DNA of 64,000 nucleotides from Asaia siamensis (GCF_014635085.1 NZ_BMCH01000005.1:230914-294913); one strand, 5' to 3'. Positions 54,123-63,130 are shown, counted from the first letter of the stretch. The notes: generated by a model from the sequence alone, not told the origin. Translations and numbers: made by a program.

Positions 54123-54599
54123 TCACGGATTGCAGATCATTGAGGAACGGTCATTGGTGATGTTCTTCGCGCCTCCTGAACACAGATCGTACTCATGATT
54201 GGGACGTTCGGAGGGGGCTGTGTAGAGATAGGGATGATGCCACGGGTCCTTGGGTTCGGCGCCATCCTTCAGATAGGGGCCATTCCAGTTTTCGGCGCCC
54301 TGCGGGCGCTCGATCAGGGCATGAAGCCCTTCTTCGGTGCTGGGATACGTGCCCATGTCGAGACGATAGAGATCGAGAACCTCGCCCAGACGCTGGATGG
54401 ACTGATGCGCGACCGAATTACGCGCGCCACCAAGCTGGCGCAGGGCTGCCGGCGCAACAAGCCCGATCAGCAGGCCCAGAATGGCAATGACAACCAGCAA
54501 TTCGAGCAGGGTGAAACCTGCTTCTTCTGTCTGGGGCTTGCGGCGGGTTTTTGGCGCCTGCGCCTTGCATGAATGTGCTAGCGTGCGGAAAAAGCGCAT
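54123..54599 (-). CDS. gspG: Type II secretion major pseudopilin GspG
   Basis: A 158-residue major pseudopilin. The processing site is TEEAG/FTLLELLVVIAILGLLIGLVAP with Glu at +5, after an unusually long, basic 28-residue leader. The C-terminal calcium-site region is typical (GTYPSTEEGLHALIERP, GPYLKDG, DPWHHPYLY). The first gene of the T2SS operon, it is divergent from a lytic transglycosylase gene with only 32 bp between starts. Its promoter therefore probably overlaps that gene. Confidence 0.92.
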   Translation of the reverse strand: MRFFRTLAHSCKAQAPKTRRKPQTEEAGFTLLELLVVIAILGLLIGLVAPAALRQLGGARNSVAHQSIQRLGEVLDLYRLDMGTYPSTEEGLHALIERPQGAENWNGPYLKDGAEPKDPWHHPYLYTAPSERPNHEYDLCSGGAKNITNDRSSMICNP

Positions 54600-54631
54600 C
54601 AGAATCGATCCCGATATAAAAAGGAAGGGCC

Positions 54632-55042
54632 ATGGCTGTTGCCTATGCCAGCTGCATGATTTTCGTTGCGTCTCTGTACCACTTGCCGCCTCGAATCCTG
54701 CCTTCCATCCTTGCGGTTGAAAACGGTCAAAGCGGCCTTGTGCATCATAACAGTAACGGAACGGACGATCTGGGCCTGATGCAGGTCAATACGCGCTGGC
54801 TTGAGCCGATTGCGCAGTTTACACATGCTGCGCCCGCGATCGTTTACCGCCGTTTGCTGACGCAGCCCTGTTATAATATCAGTGCAGCGGGCGCGATCAT
54901 GCGTCTTTACCTGAACGAGACCCATGGTGATCTGATGAGGGCGATCGGTAATTATCATTCGCATACGCTCACCCTCAACCTTGCTTACCAGCAGCGCGTG
55001 CTTGGCTCGGCGCGGCGTCTTTTCCAGCCCCTGCATCCCTGA
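54632..55042 (+). CDS. Small lytic transglycosylase (SLT domain)
   Basis: A 136-residue single-domain lysozyme-like protein. It has the catalytic Glu in ILAVENGQSG (E30), the SLT blocks NSNGTDDLGLMQVNTRW and CYNISAAGAIMRLYL, and GNYHS near the end. There is no clear cleavable signal: the N-terminal MAVAYASCMIFVASLYHLPP is part of the fold in IagB/VirB1-like enzymes. A strong AAGGAAGGG ribosome binding site precedes it. Inserted between levanase and gspG on the opposite strand, it probably opens peptidoglycan for T2SS assembly. Confidence 0.85.
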   Translation: MAVAYASCMIFVASLYHLPPRILPSILAVENGQSGLVHHNSNGTDDLGLMQVNTRWLEPIAQFTHAAPAIVYRRLLTQPCYNISAAGAIMRLYLNETHGDLMRAIGNYHSHTLTLNLAYQQRVLGSARRLFQPLHP

Positions 55043-55050
55043 GTGCCTTT

Positions 55051-56700
55051 TCAGGGAGCCAGATCTGCAACATGCAGCGTGTCCGCAAGGGTGGGTGCGC
55101 CAGTGGCGAAAAGGGTCATGTCGTTGCTGTTTTCCTGCGGGAAAATCAGATCTGTCATGCGCAGGTCTCCTCCGTTGGCAAATAGCTCGACCGAATTGCG
55201 ATCAACCACAATATGAAGCGTTATCGTATCGTTCCGTGGAGCCAGTTGGGCAATATGAACAAGGCTGAAATTGGACGAAAAACCGGTTTTTCCTGAATGT
55301 CTGCGGTCCAGGGTCAGGAGATGGGTGGCGAAATCATAGCTGATCCGGGTTCCTTCCTTTCCGTCTGCCGACTGTCGTAGCACGAGCCCCGCCTTGCCTC
55401 TGCCTGCGCTTTTCAGAGTGACGGCGATATCCTGCACACTGCTCTTCATGGCCAGATGCCAGCTTGCCCCGGCAGCGAGACGCCGTGCCGTAAAATTCCG
55501 GCCCGGATGCGCCTGCGCGAAGTGCTCGTATTCCGGCGCGGGGTTCTGCTGAAGGGTGATCGCGCCATGGTCGCTGCGCAGCGAAAGACTGACGGGCAAT
55601 GTCATCTGGCCTCGCCAGGGTGAGGTGGGCAGCTTGTCGGCATAAGCCCAGTTGCTCATCCAGCTGATCAGGCGCGGGCGCTGATCGGGGGCATTGGCAA
55701 AGCGTATGGCAGCATAATTATCGGCTCCATGATCGAGCCAGCGATAGGCTGCGGGGTCTGCGCCTTCCTGTGGCAGATTATCCGGGGTGAATTTTGTACC
55801 GTCGAAATGGCCGACGAAATACTGCACACCCGACCCGCCAGCGATGCTCCAGGGATTGACGCTGACAATCATGACCCAGCGTAGATCGTGGTCATTGCCG
55901 TCGAGAGGCAAGGGGATGAGAAGGGGCATTTCCCATAGCATGCCGGGCTTGCGATAGCCCGAGGGCTGGAAGTCGCTCAGGAAATCCCAGTGCAGCAGAT
56001 CGGTCGAGCGGTAGAGCTTCACGACCTGCGCGTCGGCGACCACGGTCGTCATCACCCAGTATTTTCCGGGGGCGTACCAGATGACGGATGGGTCACGAAA
56101 CTGACGGGAGTCAGGATGAAGCGTGAGAACCGGGTTGCCCTCATGAGGCACAAAGGAACGTCCCTGATCGGGACTCAGGGCGACAGACTGGGCCTGGGTT
56201 CCATCGGGATGGGCGGGATCGCCGCTGAATACGGTGGTGTAAAGCGCGAGCAGAGGGGGAGAGGCCGCCGTGCCGAGGCCCGAGCGATTGTCGCGGTCAT
56301 AGACGACCGACCCCGAAAAAATATCATGGCCTTGTGTGGCGGGCAGGGCGACGGGCTGCTCCTGCCAATGGAGCAGATCGGGACTGGTGGCATGACCCCA
56401 GGAGGTATGTCCCCAGACCATGCCGTCCGGGTTGCACTGATAATAGAGATGCCATGTGCCATTGAGAAAGAACGGGCCGTTCGGGTCGTTCATCCAGTGG
56501 GCGGAGGGCGTGTAATGCAGGGCTGGTCGCCAGAGAGCCGTATCGGGCAAGGGATCGGTCGCTGGTGCCGCCTGTGCCGGAGCAATCGACAGGGCGACAA
56601 GGGCCAGTGGCGCAGCGAAACTGCGGAGCCGCCTTGCGATAATCCGTGTCGGCTTCAGCGTGAAGGGTGGGAGAACGGAAGCAAGCCGCAGCATCGTCAC
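55051..56700 (-). CDS. lsdB: Exported GH32 levanase/fructanase (LsdB-like)
   Basis: An exo-acting fructan hydrolase of 549 residues. After a signal (SFAAPLALVALSIAPAQA) comes the GH32 five-blade propeller: nucleophile D72 in HWMNDPNGP, transition-state D203 in FRDPSVIW, and acid/base E257 in WEMP (commonly WECP). A C-terminal beta-sandwich follows. It lies 57 bp after the levansucrase gene, with a hairpin between, forming a make-and-use levan operon. It converges with the transglycosylase gene. Confidence 0.92.
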   Translation of the reverse strand: MTMLRLASVLPPFTLKPTRIIARRLRSFAAPLALVALSIAPAQAAPATDPLPDTALWRPALHYTPSAHWMNDPNGPFFLNGTWHLYYQCNPDGMVWGHTSWGHATSPDLLHWQEQPVALPATQGHDIFSGSVVYDRDNRSGLGTAASPPLLALYTTVFSGDPAHPDGTQAQSVALSPDQGRSFVPHEGNPVLTLHPDSRQFRDPSVIWYAPGKYWVMTTVVADAQVVKLYRSTDLLHWDFLSDFQPSGYRKPGMLWEMPLLIPLPLDGNDHDLRWVMIVSVNPWSIAGGSGVQYFVGHFDGTKFTPDNLPQEGADPAAYRWLDHGADNYAAIRFANAPDQRPRLISWMSNWAYADKLPTSPWRGQMTLPVSLSLRSDHGAITLQQNPAPEYEHFAQAHPGRNFTARRLAAGASWHLAMKSSVQDIAVTLKSAGRGKAGLVLRQSADGKEGTRISYDFATHLLTLDRRHSGKTGFSSNFSLVHIAQLAPRNDTITLHIVVDRNSVELFANGGDLRMTDLIFPQENSNDMTLFATGAPTLADTLHVADLAP

Positions 56701-56721
56701 CTGCCAGGTCGAGGGAAATAA

Positions 56722-56747
56722 GGTCTGCGCGTCGTAACGCGCAGACC
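56722..56747 (-). promoter_or_regulatory. Intercistronic hairpin lsdA-lsdB
   Basis: GGTCTGCGCGT (56722-56732) pairs perfectly with ACGCGCAGACC (56737-56747) around CGTA, 10 bp after the levansucrase stop. Without a U-tract it is more likely an attenuator or mRNA-stability element that sets the levansucrase:levanase ratio than a full terminator. Confidence 0.65.
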
Positions 56748-56757
56748 GGGCTCGAGG

Positions 56758-58497
56758 TTACTGGCTTGCGTTGAGGAAGGAACGCATGCGCGTGTTGGTA
56801 TCCGCACTCAACTGGGTCTTCTGGCTGATCAGATCCTGAATGAACCCGACGACATTGATCGCGGCGCGATTGGCCGAGATGTCGCCATAGCCACCGAGGC
56901 CGTTATTGCCATAGCGCGTATCGACAACCGAGGCGTCGCCCCGCAGGCGAACCTTGACGGTGGGTGACAGCGCGCCGCCACGACGGCCTTCGACGGTATC
57001 GATGAAGGACTCCACGAGCCCGTCCGGCATCACGTAATGCGAGTAGGACTGGAAGGCGCGCGGGTTCTGGTTCGGGTTGGCGTCGTAATCGGTGCCAGCC
57101 GCCTCGTTGAGGTCGGTCGGGTTGCCGAGCATGAGGCCCGAGCCATAATTCATGGGCTGGAAGTCGCTGCGGATGCCATTGCCGACAAAGCCATAGACAC
57201 CGTCAGGTCCATCCACGCCAGCCGCATAGGTGGTGCGATGGCTGATCGTGAAGATGTAATATTTGCCGTCCTTGATATACATCTGGGGACGTTCGGTCTG
57301 GTCATTCACGCAATTGGCGGAAATCAGCGGCGGCAGGAATTTCCATTTCGAGAGTGAGGAATCCTCAGCGACTGCCAGGCCGATATTGGCCTTCTGGTAA
57401 TAGGCGCCGGTCGAGAGTACCTGCTGCACCGTTTCCGCATGCGGATCATTGGTGCGATAGCCGAGGTCTTCTGCCGTGCAATCAGCCGTGCCGCGCTGGC
57501 CAGCCGTATTGCCCTCGAAGACCATGTAGTTCACGCCCGGATGCTGCGGATCTTCAAAGGTGAACGGGTCGCGGAAATTGTAATACGGGTTCTGTGCGCC
57601 GTTCTGATAGAGGACGCCATCAGGGCGCAGCAGCGGCGTATGGGTTGTGAAGCCCGTAAACCAGACATGGTTGAAATCGGCATGAATCTGACCAAGGCTC
57701 TGGGTGATCACTGCCTGCGAGGGCGTGATGTCCTGACCTGCCGCATTCCGGTTGAAGGCCATGTCCGTATAGAACAGCGAAACCTTGTTGCTCGTGGGGT
57801 CAAGCAGGCGCATCGAGCCTGACCATTCGGCTGTGATGGTGTAATCCGTGCCTGCGAAGACCTGCTCCTGCGCTCCCTCAGGGATCAGATGGCCACCATA
57901 GATCCAGCCACCATTGGCCGGGCGCCGACTGGCAGGAACACCGGCACGGCGATAGAAATAGCCGATGCGGGCATGGGTATGACGATCGTCGAAGCCATAA
58001 CCCGCATTCTTGTCAGCGGTCAGGCAGAAAATGACTTCCCAGCCATTATAGCTGAACTGGTTGGCCTTCTTGTCGATGAGCGTCCAGGTGTCCCAGACCC
58101 ATACATCGGGGTTGGTTGCCGGGAAATCGGCCGGGACATCAGGCATGACGAGTTGCTGCGGCAGGGAGTTCTGGCCGGCGGCGACTGACGTGTCGGAATG
58201 CGCCTTGATCTGCATGGCATCGGCACGGGTCCATTTGGCCGTGAAGCTGTCCTGCGGGTCATAGGCTTTTTGCGAGTGAACGGTCGGAAGCGGAAACCCG
58301 GGGACGCCATTGAGGGAACTTCCGGGAAAAAGACGACCACCATGGGGCATCATGCCGGGCCGTGGCGCCACGCGTAACGATTCACGCAAGGCATCCGGGC
58401 TGATCTGTGCGCGTGCCGACTGGCCCGCAAATGTTGCGACCGTGGAACCGGCAAGCAACAGGGTGAGCAAGGATCGCGTTCTGGTTTTGTTCGTCAT
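56758..58497 (-). CDS. lsdA: Levansucrase (GH68), LsdA-like
   Basis: A secreted GH68 fructosyltransferase of about 579 residues that turns sucrose into levan, fructo-oligosaccharides and glucose. Signal residues 1-30 end SARA, and the mature protein starts at Gln31, as in G. diazotrophicus LsdA, where it forms pyroglutamate. Catalytic residues are D136 (WDTW), D310 (RDPF) and E402 (TERPQ). C340 and C396 match the disulfide pair of the known enzyme, all with +1 offset. Start 58497 (MTNKTRTRSL) is chosen to give that exact signal; the frame extends to 58599. The type II secretion operon next door is its likely export route. Confidence 0.95.
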   Translation of the reverse strand: MTNKTRTRSLLTLLLAGSTVATFAGQSARAQISPDALRESLRVAPRPGMMPHGGRLFPGSSLNGVPGFPLPTVHSQKAYDPQDSFTAKWTRADAMQIKAHSDTSVAAGQNSLPQQLVMPDVPADFPATNPDVWVWDTWTLIDKKANQFSYNGWEVIFCLTADKNAGYGFDDRHTHARIGYFYRRAGVPASRRPANGGWIYGGHLIPEGAQEQVFAGTDYTITAEWSGSMRLLDPTSNKVSLFYTDMAFNRNAAGQDITPSQAVITQSLGQIHADFNHVWFTGFTTHTPLLRPDGVLYQNGAQNPYYNFRDPFTFEDPQHPGVNYMVFEGNTAGQRGTADCTAEDLGYRTNDPHAETVQQVLSTGAYYQKANIGLAVAEDSSLSKWKFLPPLISANCVNDQTERPQMYIKDGKYYIFTISHRTTYAAGVDGPDGVYGFVGNGIRSDFQPMNYGSGLMLGNPTDLNEAAGTDYDANPNQNPRAFQSYSHYVMPDGLVESFIDTVEGRRGGALSPTVKVRLRGDASVVDTRYGNNGLGGYGDISANRAAINVVGFIQDLISQKTQLSADTNTRMRSFLNASQ

Positions 58498-59566
58498 TTC
58501 GCCCTCGAAAGTTGAGATTGTCCGGCGCAGGCGTTCTGCGAAGTCGCAATGAGGGAAGGGATGATTATTTCTTGGTCGCCAATGATCCCGGCCGTTCATC
58601 GCCTAGAGACTTGATCACGATTCCGTTATGAGAGTCAATCGCACTTTAACGACAGTTTAATGGCAAAAACCTGACGGATTTGAGGCGATAAAAGGCGGCG
58701 TTTATAATCAATGTTACTCGTGATATGGCGAGATATATTCAGGAGTGAGTCTCACTTATAGAAAATTCGTTTAATTTATTTAAAATAACGATATAAATAG
58801 TATTTTATAAATTTCTGTATTTTTTAGAGTCATCACGTGGTTAATCGTTCGTATTTTTTGCAAAATGAAACCAAGAACAATAGTGAGTATTTTTGTATTC
58901 TCTTATTTACCATCGCTCATTATCGATGGGGATATCGTCATATCTCGGGTCTTCGGAGCATAATTCATCCTTTGCGTAGTTCTTTCCTGAGGGCGAGCCG
59001 ATTCAGTGCCTCAGGATCCCATTTTCCCACCTTCTAGGGAATGCATCGGCGGCCTTGCCGAGCAGCCAGGCAGGCATTCCCGTCTCCGTTGGGCGTTTCC
59101 AGCTCGGTCGGAATGGCGAAATGGATGCTTGTTCAAAGTCGGGGGTAGGCTCGCGCTGGTGACGCAGGCCTTCTGGCAGTTTGTGCGTTGCGTCGGCTTG
59201 TGAAGAGCAACGAAAGCGACGACGCGGAATGCCTCGCATGCGAGAGACGATCGGTTTCGATGGGGGGGAGTGTCCTTGTCTCGCTAGAGGGGCCTGGAGC
59301 TGATTTGTCCCGACTTTTGAATCGGGAGTCGACTGAGCAACCCCATAACCGGACGTTCCATATCCCAGGAGGGATTACTTCTCTTGCCGGGATGGAGGGG
59401 CAGCGTTTGCTGCTTCGTGTCTGCGCTGCTTGTAATGTCTGGGATATGAAAAACACACAAACCTAAAATATGGGTTTCACCTCAGGTCTCGGCGAACCTG
59501 TGCGCCTCTCGAGCGTGTAGGGCCTACGGCGGTGCAATCATGACTGCCGCTGGGGGGAATCCCGCT
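58498..59566. promoter_or_regulatory. Long levansucrase upstream region
   Basis: More than 1 kb with no firm gene. 58690-58960 is markedly AT-rich. Around 58633-58638 a TTGACT -35-like hexamer lies on the minus strand upstream of lsdA, but no good -10 was found. 59359-59448 holds a long-range fold bounded by the perfect repeats CATATCCCAG and CTGGGATATG. An open frame at 59188-59466 covers it but shows no protein-like features. Confidence 0.5.
59359..59448. other. Possible structured RNA or cis element
   Basis: Perfect outer arms CATATCCCAG (59359-59368) and CTGGGATATG (59439-59448), then inner ATTAC/GTAAT and GCAGCG/CGCTGC pairs, give a nested stem of about 90 nt. It does not match any RNA family I recognise. 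It lies 118 bp before the DUF3309 gene and could be its leader or an independent small RNA. Confidence 0.35.
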
Positions 59567-59728
59567 ATGAATATTCTTGTTCTGATTGTGATCGTACTCC
59601 TGCTTCTTGGCACTTTCGGTGGTTATGGCGGCTGGTATGGCACGGCCTGGACCGGCTATGGCGCAGGCGGTGGTGTCGGGCTGATCGTTCTGATCTTGGT
59701 GATCCTGATCCTGATGGGCAGGCTGTAA
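59567..59728 (+). CDS. DUF3309 family small membrane protein
   Basis: A 53-residue hydrophobic peptide: a first span MNILVLIVIVLLLLGTFGGYGG, a Gly/Tyr/Trp-rich loop, then a second span VGLIVLILVILILMGRL. This two-helix pattern with a glycine-rich centre is DUF3309. Start 59567 has GGGGGGA upstream; the frame opens earlier at 59540. The function is unknown; related proteins are often linked to envelope stress. Confidence 0.8.
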   Translation: MNILVLIVIVLLLLGTFGGYGGWYGTAWTGYGAGGGVGLIVLILVILILMGRL

Positions 59729-60052
59729 GATCTGCCATTAACGAGAGAGAGATTTTTTTGATTTTCCCTCCGTCCCGGTTCTCGGTCACGCTTGATGACC
59801 GCTGGCCGGGGCGGGCTCGATCCAGCCTGAAAGGGCGAGTACCCTGCATTTGGTGGGGTTGATCTGAACGCAAGTGCAGGGCAGCTCCGCATCTTCGCAC
59901 TGGCATATCGCATCATCTTCTGCTTTCTTCTGCCCCCGATTCGGGATTTCGCGTGATCTTGTGTTGAAAAGACCCTGAGGCGAATTCTATGAAATCAGGG
60001 ATAAAACACGTTATGGAACAAGTAACGGTGAACATTCAGCGGGGCAGATCTG
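59729..60052. other. Gene-free stretch
   Basis: No gene recognised. A run of seven T (59754-59760) follows the DUF3309 gene. A weak long-range pair CCCTGCA/TGCAGGG (59842-59848 and 59875-59881) is present. The promoter of the lipocalin-like gene must lie near its right end. Confidence 0.4.
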
Positions 60053-60532
60053 ATGGCAGGCGAGACAATAGCAGAGAAACCGTCCATTACTGACGTGGCG
60101 GGGGACGCGCTGCGTCAGGCTCTGATCGGCACCTGGGAGCTCATCGCCTATAGCGTCGAGGAGCGCGATACGGCCTGTCTGGTTCCTGCCATGGGTGAGG
60201 CACCGCGTGGGCGTGTCATCTTTACCCAGGACGGATGGGTCGCCTTCAATCTGGAGGGGGAGGGCAGAGTGCCTGCCCGCAACGATGCCGATCGCGCCGC
60301 CCTGCTCCAGACGCTTGTTTCGTATATCGGTCGCTTCCGTATTGAGGGTAATGCCTGGATCACCCAGATCGAGACGGCCTGGGTGCCTGAATGGGTCGGG
60401 TCCGAACAGAAGCGTTTCGTTTCTCTCTCCGGTGACATCGCCAACGTCACCACGCCCTGGCGGCACATGCCCAACTGGGCGCCAGAGAAACTGACCCGCA
60501 GCCTTATCCGCTTTCGCAGGATTGCCTCATAG
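60053..60532 (+). CDS. Lipocalin-like domain protein
   Basis: A 159-residue cytosolic protein. LIGTWELIAYSVEERD at residues 24-39 and RGRVIFTQDGWVAFNLEG are the hallmark strands of the lipocalin-like (Lipocalin_5, PF13924) fold. The end, KLTRSLIRFRRIAS, resembles the closing strand. No signal peptide is seen. The ligand and role are unknown, and it converges with flhB. Confidence 0.75.
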   Translation: MAGETIAEKPSITDVAGDALRQALIGTWELIAYSVEERDTACLVPAMGEAPRGRVIFTQDGWVAFNLEGEGRVPARNDADRAALLQTLVSYIGRFRIEGNAWITQIETAWVPEWVGSEQKRFVSLSGDIANVTTPWRHMPNWAPEKLTRSLIRFRRIAS

Positions 60533-60573
60533 GGATAGCCGCGCGCAGCGTCTTTCGACCCGTGGGTCGGCTT

Positions 60574-61647
60574 CTAGAGTCTTGAACGCGGCGTCTTGAG
60601 CTTGATAACATAGGCGATGACAGCGGCGACCGGTTTGAAGAATTCCGGCGGGATTTCGGTATCCAGCGGCAGGGCATAGAGACCCCGGGCCAGTGGGGGG
60701 CTGTTGACGATGGGGACGCGCGCGTCCTGAGCGGCTTCCCTGATTCGGGCGGCCAGCTCGTCTGCCCCTTTTGCTACAATCTTGGGGGCTGCGGCTTCCG
60801 AACTCTCATATGACAATGCCACGGCGTAATGGGTCGGGTTTGTGACCACAACCGTGGCTTTCTTGACGGACTGGATCATGCGTTGGCGGGCGCGGCGCAT
60901 ACGGATCTGGGCCCGCTTTGCCTTGATCTTGGGGTCGCCATCTTCCTGTTTTGTTTCGTCCTTGATGTCCTGATGGCTCATGCGCAGCTTTTGCAGGCGG
61001 CTGTAGCGTGTCCAGAGTTCATCGAGCCCTGCGATAAAGGCCTGCACCAGAAGAATGATGAGTGTCGCATAGGTGAACCACGAAATCATCTCGTAGGTCA
61101 GGCGACGCAGGGTCCATCTTTCGGCCTCGGGGGCAATATGCAGCGTGCCTGAGGCGATGGTGTAAAGCACGATGCCGAAAATCAGGAATTTTGCCAGGCT
61201 TTTGAGTAGCTCGATCAGGTTGCGCATGCTGAACACGCGTTTGAAACCAGCCAGCGGGGAAAGCCGCGTGATATCGGGCGTCAGGGCCTGTGGCCTGAAC
61301 AGGAACTGGGTCTGGAACATGCTGAAAACGATAACGACCACAAAGCTGACGACCACCAGAGGGGCCATGAGGAGAAACCCCTCATTCAGGGCCTGACGGA
61401 TGACAAAGCCGATCGAGGCCATGTCGTCGATGGGGGTCGAGAAATGTTCGATCAGGCCGTGCATATGCGCGACGAAGCGTGTGGCCGATGCGGCGCCAGC
61501 CAGGGAAAAGACAGCAAGAAAGGCTCCCAGAACGAGCAGCATCTGGGTTTCGCGCGATTGCGCGACATTGCCCTCTTCTCTTGCCTTGGCGAGGCGTCGC
61601 CCCGTAGGGGCCTGTGTGCGATCTTCGCTGCTGCTGTCCTCAGCCAT
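60574..61647 (-). CDS. flhB: Flagellar export protein FlhB
   Basis: The substrate-specificity switch of the flagellar type III export apparatus, 357 residues. The N-terminal cytoplasmic start DRTQAPTGRRLAKAREEGNVAQSRE, four membrane spans and the autocleavage site NPTH (VVVTNPTHYAVAL) are all present. The C-terminal cytoplasmic domain ends PVAAVIAYVIKLK. It is 27 bp after fliR and last in the fliE-fliQ-fliR-flhB cluster. Confidence 0.94.
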   Translation of the reverse strand: MAEDSSSEDRTQAPTGRRLAKAREEGNVAQSRETQMLLVLGAFLAVFSLAGAASATRFVAHMHGLIEHFSTPIDDMASIGFVIRQALNEGFLLMAPLVVVSFVVVIVFSMFQTQFLFRPQALTPDITRLSPLAGFKRVFSMRNLIELLKSLAKFLIFGIVLYTIASGTLHIAPEAERWTLRRLTYEMISWFTYATLIILLVQAFIAGLDELWTRYSRLQKLRMSHQDIKDETKQEDGDPKIKAKRAQIRMRRARQRMIQSVKKATVVVTNPTHYAVALSYESSEAAAPKIVAKGADELAARIREAAQDARVPIVNSPPLARGLYALPLDTEIPPEFFKPVAAVIAYVIKLKTPRSRL

Positions 61648-61674
61648 CAGAGCGTCGCCGCTTCGCCGGGCGCA

Positions 61675-62460
61675 TCAGTGCGGCGCATGAAGACCCGGAA
61701 GTTCCGAAAGGGATTCCTGCATACGTTCCTGCCAGACGCCCGTGATCACCTGGATCAGCAGGGCAATGAGCAGTACGCCGCCGAGAAGCTGGGCGGGCAT
61801 GGCGATGCCATAAACCTGGATGGAGGGCATCAATCGGTTCAGCACCCCCAGCATGGCGGGCCATAGCGTGCCGATCAGCACGAAAGGCGCGGCATACTGA
61901 AAGCCCAGCTTGAAGCTCAGCGCAGTGGTGGTGACGATTGCCTTGGCCATATCGTTGAAAAGTGGCGTCTGGCCGGGAGGAAAGACGTCATACGAGCCGG
62001 TCAGCGCCGCGAGGGGGAGAACATATAAGCCGGTCGAGAGAAAGAGAACGGGAATGAGAGACGATGCCATATGGCTGATGGCGGTACTCGACGCGCCAAG
62101 ATCGGGGTCTGGCTGCAACACGCTCGCCAGCCCGGTGAAGGTGGCGATGAACTGCATGGCAATCACCAGCGACATAGCCAGCAGACGCGCAATGAGACCA
62201 ATGAAAATACCGACCAGCAGCTCCTGGCCGACTGTCACCACCAGCAATGAGGGATTTGTCAGTATCGCCGTGGCGATGGGCATGAGATGCGGTTGCTCGA
62301 CCGGCATGATCAGAAGCGATACAGTGAGCGCTACGCCCGCACGCACGACCATGGGTGAAGAGCTTTCTCCAAAGCCCGGTGCTGTCATGACCAGAGCGCT
62401 GACCCGGCACAGGGTCAGGACGAACAGCGCAGAGAGAGCGGGCAGGGGGAGATCGGTCAC
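61675..62460 (-). CDS. fliR: Flagellar export protein FliR
   Basis: An export gate membrane protein of about 261 residues with six hydrophobic segments (LPALSALFVLTLCRVSALVMTAPGFGE, LLVGIFIGLIARLLAMSLVIAMQF). GTG 62460 with GAGGG upstream is preferred, because the frame to 62553 overlaps fliQ and lacks family similarity at its start. It sits between fliQ and flhB. Confidence 0.9.
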   Translation of the reverse strand: MTDLPLPALSALFVLTLCRVSALVMTAPGFGESSSPMVVRAGVALTVSLLIMPVEQPHLMPIATAILTNPSLLVVTVGQELLVGIFIGLIARLLAMSLVIAMQFIATFTGLASVLQPDPDLGASSTAISHMASSLIPVLFLSTGLYVLPLAALTGSYDVFPPGQTPLFNDMAKAIVTTTALSFKLGFQYAAPFVLIGTLWPAMLGVLNRLMPSIQVYGIAMPAQLLGGVLLIALLIQVITGVWQERMQESLSELPGLHAPH

Positions 62461-62506
62461 GGTGCAACCCTCTGGTGCGGTGTCGAACCAATCATGCTGG
62501 CTCGCC

Positions 62507-62782
62507 TCATGATCCCCCGGCGATAACCATCTGATCAAAGATGAGCATGGCATAGCTGTGCAGCGTTGCGTAAAGAAACGAGCTTGTCAGCATGAGCGCG
62601 GCTGTAGCGGCAATGAATTTCGGGACGAAAGAGAGTGTCGCCTCATTGACCTGCGTGACGGCCTGGAAGAGCGAAACCAGAATGCCGGCGGCAAGAGAGG
62701 CCAGAAGCGACGGCGCGCCCATCTTGACCGCAACAAACAGGCTCTGTTGCAGAATTTCGTGAATATCGACCGAGGGCTGCAT
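62507..62782 (-). CDS. fliQ: Flagellar export protein FliQ
   Basis: A 91-residue two-helix export gate subunit (SLFVAVKMGAPSLLASLAAGILVSLFQAVTQVNEATLSFVPKFIA, with the conserved QVNEATLSFVPK stretch). It lies 12 bp after fliE. Confidence 0.93.
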   Translation of the reverse strand: MQPSVDIHEILQQSLFVAVKMGAPSLLASLAAGILVSLFQAVTQVNEATLSFVPKFIAATAALMLTSSFLYATLHSYAMLIFDQMVIAGGS

Positions 62783-62794
62783 CGTGGCCCTGTG

Positions 62795-63130
62795 TCAGAC
62801 AGACATCTTCATGATGTCCTGATAGGCCTGTACAAAGCGGTCGCGCACCGTGGTGACGGTCTGCAAGGTGAGTTTCGCCTCGGCGACCGAGGTGGCGATA
62901 TCGGTGAGATCACCCCCGCCGGACAGGCCGGTCGCTGCTTTCGTTTCCGCAGTCTTGCCGACCTGGATCGCATTTTTCATCGCGTCGCCAAGCACATTGC
63001 TGAAGCTGGTCACGCTGTCTTCTGATTCTGCGCTCTTCGCCGTCGGGTTCAGATTGGTCTGCAGCGTGCGTTGCGTCTGGCCATAGGCGTTCAATGCGTC
63101 GAAACTACGGGTCATAACGTCACTGATCAT
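62795..63130 (-). CDS. fliE: Flagellar hook-basal body protein FliE
   Basis: A 111-residue basal-body adaptor between MS ring and rod. The C-terminal half carries the family signature (SFSNVLGDAMKNAIQVGKTAE, DIATSVAEAKLTLQTVTTVRDRFVQAYQDIMKMSV). It is first in the minus-strand flagellar cluster, with its promoter in 63131-63379. There is no flgBC in the window. Confidence 0.9.
   Translation of the reverse strand: MISDVMTRSFDALNAYGQTQRTLQTNLNPTAKSAESEDSVTSFSNVLGDAMKNAIQVGKTAETKAATGLSGGGDLTDIATSVAEAKLTLQTVTTVRDRFVQAYQDIMKMSV

Noticed and set aside
59188..59466. 92-codon open frame upstream of DUF3309
   Set aside because: It has no homology I recognise and overlaps a nested RNA-like fold; the sequence pattern is better explained by pairing than coding.
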